From Sulfolobaceae archaeon (GTDB lineage: Archaea; Thermoproteota; Thermoprotei_A; Sulfolobales; Sulfolobaceae): DNA of 17,489 nucleotides. Below the pieces are notes generated by a model, which saw only the letters and a list, made by a program, of their open reading frames with translations, was not told the origin of the DNA and searched no databases. Shown here one piece after another: positions 14,805 to 17,489 of the stretch. The position numbers were made by a program, and so were the translations under genes. Position 1 is the stretch's first letter; each line of letters starts with the position of its first letter. The stretch lies in NCBI GenBank assembly GCA_028277025.1, contig JAPYVG010000035.1:1-17489 (forward strand), written 5' to 3'.

Positions 14805-15773
14805 GTGTTATCAATTGTTATTCCTGCTTCCAACGCTGAGGATACAATCGGTGCGTTATTAGAGAGTATAAAAGCTCAAGACTTTCATGATGATTATGAA
14901 GTAATCATAGTAGACAACGGCTCTAGAGATAAGACAGAAGAGATTGTAAAGAGATATACGAATGTTTTACCGTTGAAGTACCTTAAGTATTGTGAACAAT
15001 TAGGTGTCGCAAACAGTAAAAATGTTGGAATTAACAAAGCAAGCGGAGAATATATTCTCTTTTTAGATCAGGATGTAACATTACCTCCGGGCACATTATT
15101 CAAATTGTCTACTATATTAAATAAAGAGAGTTATAGCGGGGTTTTTCAGCTAAAATTGGTTTACCCTAATGGTTTAATTGATAGTTGTGAAGGGCTTATT
15201 GATGAACTAGGCTATCCAAAAGAGCTTAGGAAAGGGGAGCCGGCAGAAAATCAGTGTTCAGATGTTAACGACATTCTCTACGCTAAAGGCTCTGCTATGC
15301 TAATCAGCAAGAAGCTTCTCGACGAGCTAAGGGGTTTTGATCCGAATTACTTTTACGAGTATGATGACACTGATGTATGCTTCAGGGCTATCAAAAATGG
15401 ATATAAAGTGAAGTTCTTGCCTATTAGCATAATTCATCATGAGCACGGAGCGTTACCTAAGGATTTGAGAAGCAGGGAAATAAAGCTAACGTACTTTCTA
15501 GAGAGTAAAAGGCTTTATTTCATCTTAAAGAACTTCAGTAGGGGGTATTTGATTAGGAAAATGCCTAAAGTTCTCTTCTACTTCTTCGGTTCGATGCTCA
15601 TGGACTTAGTCAAGAGGAGGAAGACTTATTTGTTCAAAGCCGGGGTTAAGGCATTACTATGGGTTATATCCAAATTACCAGAAATTTACAGAAAAAGGAA
15701 GAATGAAATTTTCATTGATAAGGAAGAATTAATTAGAAGAGGTCTAATAGTAAAACACAAATCAAAAATATAA
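14805..15773 (+). CDS. Family 2 (GT-A) glycosyltransferase, membrane-associated C-terminus
   Basis: The protein begins MLSIVIPASNAEDTIGALLE from the GTG at 14805 and has 322 residues. Motifs in order: VIIVDNGSRDKTEE (first nucleotide-binding Asp), GVANSKNVGINKASGEYILF, LDQDV (DxD-like metal site), AKGSAMLISKKLLDEL, and YEYDDTDVCFRAIKNGYKV with the catalytic DD. The last 100 residues are basic and hydrophobic (KMPKVLFYFFGSMLMDLVKR), probably membrane-associated. It should transfer a sugar, rhamnosyl-like by family, to a surface glycan. The frame is open back to a TTG at 14739, with a GTG at 14754 between; a TTTTATTA box 26 bases before 14805 and the start of homology favour 14805. No damage is seen, unlike its neighbours on both sides. 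Confidence 0.87.
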   Translation: MLSIVIPASNAEDTIGALLESIKAQDFHDDYEVIIVDNGSRDKTEEIVKRYTNVLPLKYLKYCEQLGVANSKNVGINKASGEYILFLDQDVTLPPGTLFKLSTILNKESYSGVFQLKLVYPNGLIDSCEGLIDELGYPKELRKGEPAENQCSDVNDILYAKGSAMLISKKLLDELRGFDPNYFYEYDDTDVCFRAIKNGYKVKFLPISIIHHEHGALPKDLRSREIKLTYFLESKRLYFILKNFSRGYLIRKMPKVLFYFFGSMLMDLVKRRKTYLFKAGVKALLWVISKLPEIYRKRKNEIFIDKEELIRRGLIVKHKSKI

Positions 15774-15777
15774 AATG

Positions 15778-15795
15778 TTTATTCTTTTATCTATA
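15778..15795 (+). terminator. T-rich stretch after the GT2, possible terminator
   Basis: TTTATTCTTTTATCTAT follows the stop at 15773 within five bases. Archaeal termination in Sulfolobales commonly occurs at T-rich tracts. The spacer is AT-rich throughout, so the call is weak. Confidence 0.3.
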
Positions 15796-15828
15796 TTAAT
15801 ATTATTCCTTATCTAAACACTCTAAGTC

Positions 15829-16820
15829 TTATTTATTTATTTTATCACACCATAACAACCCTTGTTCTTCCTTAGAAATCGAAGGTGCTAATGAAGTTAG
15901 TTCGCAGTGAAAGTCACTAGATAATTTGTCTACTAATTTCGTATACTCAATACCGGTGATCTTTGCGTGGTGTTCAATAATTAATTTATCAAACATCCTA
16001 ACGTGCTCATAATCGTTTAATATTACATCAAACTCACAACCTTCACAGTCCATTTTGAGAAGATAAGGCTCAGTAATTTGTTTCATGACCTCAGATAAGG
16101 TTACTATAGGAACCTTGCATTCACCCTTAGATTTTAAAGTAGAAAAACCGATTGAGTAAAACGTTGAAGCGATACAAGGCACTTTAAGCTTTCCACTCTT
16201 AGAACCTAGTGCAGCGTTTATTAAAAATATTTAACCCTCTAAGTGGTTAAGCTTAACGTTCTCTATAGCTTGAGCGTACACGCTAGGTAAAGGCTCAACG
16301 CCTACAACTTTCCTAGCTCCTTTTAATGCAAAGTAGATTGATGAGTCACCAACATTGGCACCTATGTCAACAACATCTCTACCATAGACATCTATATTAT
16401 CATATACATGTTCGTCGAATATCTTGAAAACTGAATAGCTAACATATCTGAAAGAGACGCCTTCTCTCTCTATAATGCCATCCTTATACTTCCATCCTCG
16501 TTTTGAGGCCTCATATAAAAATCCAAATCCTTTTCGTTGACAATATCATCAACTGGAAAATCTTGAATTTTAGTTTTTATTATAAGCTCATCACCTTCAG
16601 TTATTAGCCCCTGTATTTCCTTATCGTAAAACAAAATTACAATATCCTCGTAAAGCCACCTACTAACGACGAATTCTTTTCCGCTTACTTTAATCCTAAT
16701 ATTCTCCTTTCCTTTTATATATTCTAACGCTGATGATAACCAGTTATCTATAATTTCTCTGCTTTTTAGGGCCACCTTGACTTTCCTAGTTAAACTCACA
16801 ACCTTTATTCCTTTTCCCAT
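15829..16820 (-). pseudogene. FkbM-family methyltransferase, full length with one shift and one stop
   Basis: From ATG at 16820 the minus strand reads MGKGIKVVSLTRKVKVALKS to DLDFYMRPQN and is then shifted near 16498-16506. The next frame continues RGWKYKDGIIEREGVSFRYV, then RDVVDIGANVGDSSIYFALK (SAM motif I) and VVGVEPLPSVYAQAIENVKL. It meets a TAA at 16231-16233 in place of Lys or a similar residue (HLEG*IFLINAALG). The same frame then runs to 15829 with KMDCEGCEFDVILNDYE and IIEHHAKITGIEY, ending GLLWCDKINK. The family transfers methyl groups from SAM to sugar hydroxyls. Apart from these two lesions all 330 codons look intact, so inactivation is recent, or the gene is recoded, or there are sequence errors. 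It follows the GT2 at 16837 after 16 bases, as one operon. Confidence 0.8.
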
Positions 16821-16836
16821 TAATAAAACATTGCTG

Positions 16837-17489
16837 TTACGAGTTACCGGAACTCCCTGATCTGGTTAGCTTTGATTGATATTCCTTTATACCGTCTTTA
16901 ATTCCTTTTATTACTTCTAAAGCGTTATTGGGCGAATATAACATAAGGATAATTGATGAGACCAAAACGTACCATATAGCTCTCGGCTTTGAAAACCACT
17001 TGAAAGAAAAATAGGTATTGGCCTTAGACTTACCGAAAATCCTTCTCGATAAAGATGCTCCCCTATTTCCTCCTTCCTCAATAGGTATGTGGTAAACGTA
17101 AAAATACGGGTTAAAGACTAGTTTATATCCAGCCTTTTTAATACCCTGCTGAAAGTCGCTCTCCTCTCTAAACCCGTGAGTGCTGTCGTAGAACTCATCG
17201 TACCTAACGTCTCTCACGGCCTCGCCTTTTATCATGAAAAAGGCTGGGACGAACTCAGCAAGCCTGGGACCGTGCTTGACGTCCAAGAAAATGTAACCTA
17301 AAGCTTTACTTAACGAGTCCGCGATAGGAAGGTTTAGGAAGAAGTCAGGGTCTTCTGTCCTATTGCCCAGATTAATCACTCTGCCCCCCACTGCCCCAAT
17401 CGACCCGTTAAGGAGAATTTTTAGGCTCCCCTTCACATCGCTTTCTTTTGGAATATAGTGGTCGTCGTCCGCACAAATCATAAACCTAC
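16837..17489 (-). CDS. Family 2 (GT-A) glycosyltransferase, N-terminus outside window
   Basis: The frame is open from the right edge (RFMICADDDHYIP...) to a TAA at 16837, so about 217 C-terminal residues are visible. CADDDHYIP is the DxD metal site in the middle of the GT-A fold, so about 80-90 residues of the first half lie outside. Then come GAVGGRVINL, FVPAFFMIKGEAV, and FREESDFQQGIKKAGYKLVF (catalytic ED-like acid before the C-terminal strand), followed by PYFYVYHIP. A hydrophobic segment, AIWYVLVSSIILMLYS, near the C-terminus probably anchors it in the membrane. The ATG at 17481 is not the start, because homology extends upstream of it. It is upstream of the FkbM gene with 16 bases between, suggesting that the methyltransferase acted on the same glycan. 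Confidence 0.85.
   Translation of the reverse strand, partial: RFMICADDDHYIPKESDVKGSLKILLNGSIGAVGGRVINLGNRTEDPDFFLNLPIADSLSKALGYIFLDVKHGPRLAEFVPAFFMIKGEAVRDVRYDEFYDSTHGFREESDFQQGIKKAGYKLVFNPYFYVYHIPIEEGGNRGASLSRRIFGKSKANTYFSFKWFSKPRAIWYVLVSSIILMLYSPNNALEVIKGIKDGIKEYQSKLTRSGSSGNS

Noticed and set aside
1..17489. CRISPR arrays, tRNA or rRNA genes, toxin-antitoxin pairs or defence systems
   Set aside because: I saw no regularly spaced repeats, no cloverleaf or rRNA-like segment, and no small gene pairs; the content is glycan-related throughout.

Overview
The window looks like a chromosomal accessory region of a thermoacidophilic crenarchaeon of the Sulfolobales type. Most of it is AT-rich. Several genes have an AT-rich TATA-like box centred about 26 to 31 bases before an ATG or GTG codon, the leaderless pattern of this group. 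The proteins (Wzx-type flippase, GT2 and GT4 glycosyltransferases, FkbM methyltransferases with a KMDCEGC motif) resemble a Sulfolobales surface-glycan locus. The lineage is inferred from style and motifs, not from a marker gene.

Layout. 1-1164 (-): multi-pass membrane protein cut by the left edge. 1351-1985 (-): broken GT4. 2055-3596 (-): flippase. 3689-4603 (-): GT2. 4674-5785 (+): broken GT4. 5822-8068 (+): two intact GT4 genes in tandem. 8084-9094 (-): GT2. 9403-10088 (-): a GT4 3' remnant fused to a GC-rich nucleotidyltransferase (rmlA-type) remnant. 10085-12497 (-): an intact GT plus an FAD oxidoreductase of the UDP-galactopyranose-mutase/HemY-like kind, bounded on both sides by copies of the same 161-bp rmlA segment. 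12851-14719: a graveyard of remnants in both orientations (GT4, FkbM, GT2, sugar epimerase, FkbM). 14805-15773 (+): intact GT2. 15829-16820 (-): nearly complete FkbM gene with one frameshift and one stop. 16837-17489 (-): GT2 cut by the right edge.

How it works together. The intact genes could build and export a lipid-linked or secreted surface glycan: nucleotide-sugar supply and modification (UGM-like oxidoreductase; epimerase and nucleotidyltransferase now dead), sugar addition by GT2 and GT4 enzymes, O-methylation by FkbM (now broken), and flipping by the Wzx-like protein. About nine genes or fragments are dead, so the locus appears to turn over quickly.

The most unusual structure is the 2.7-kb GT + oxidoreductase segment between direct repeats of a GC-rich rmlA 5' end. 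The two repeat copies differ only by transitions, nearly all packed into the last 35 bp. No CRISPR array, tRNA, rRNA or intact transposase was seen.
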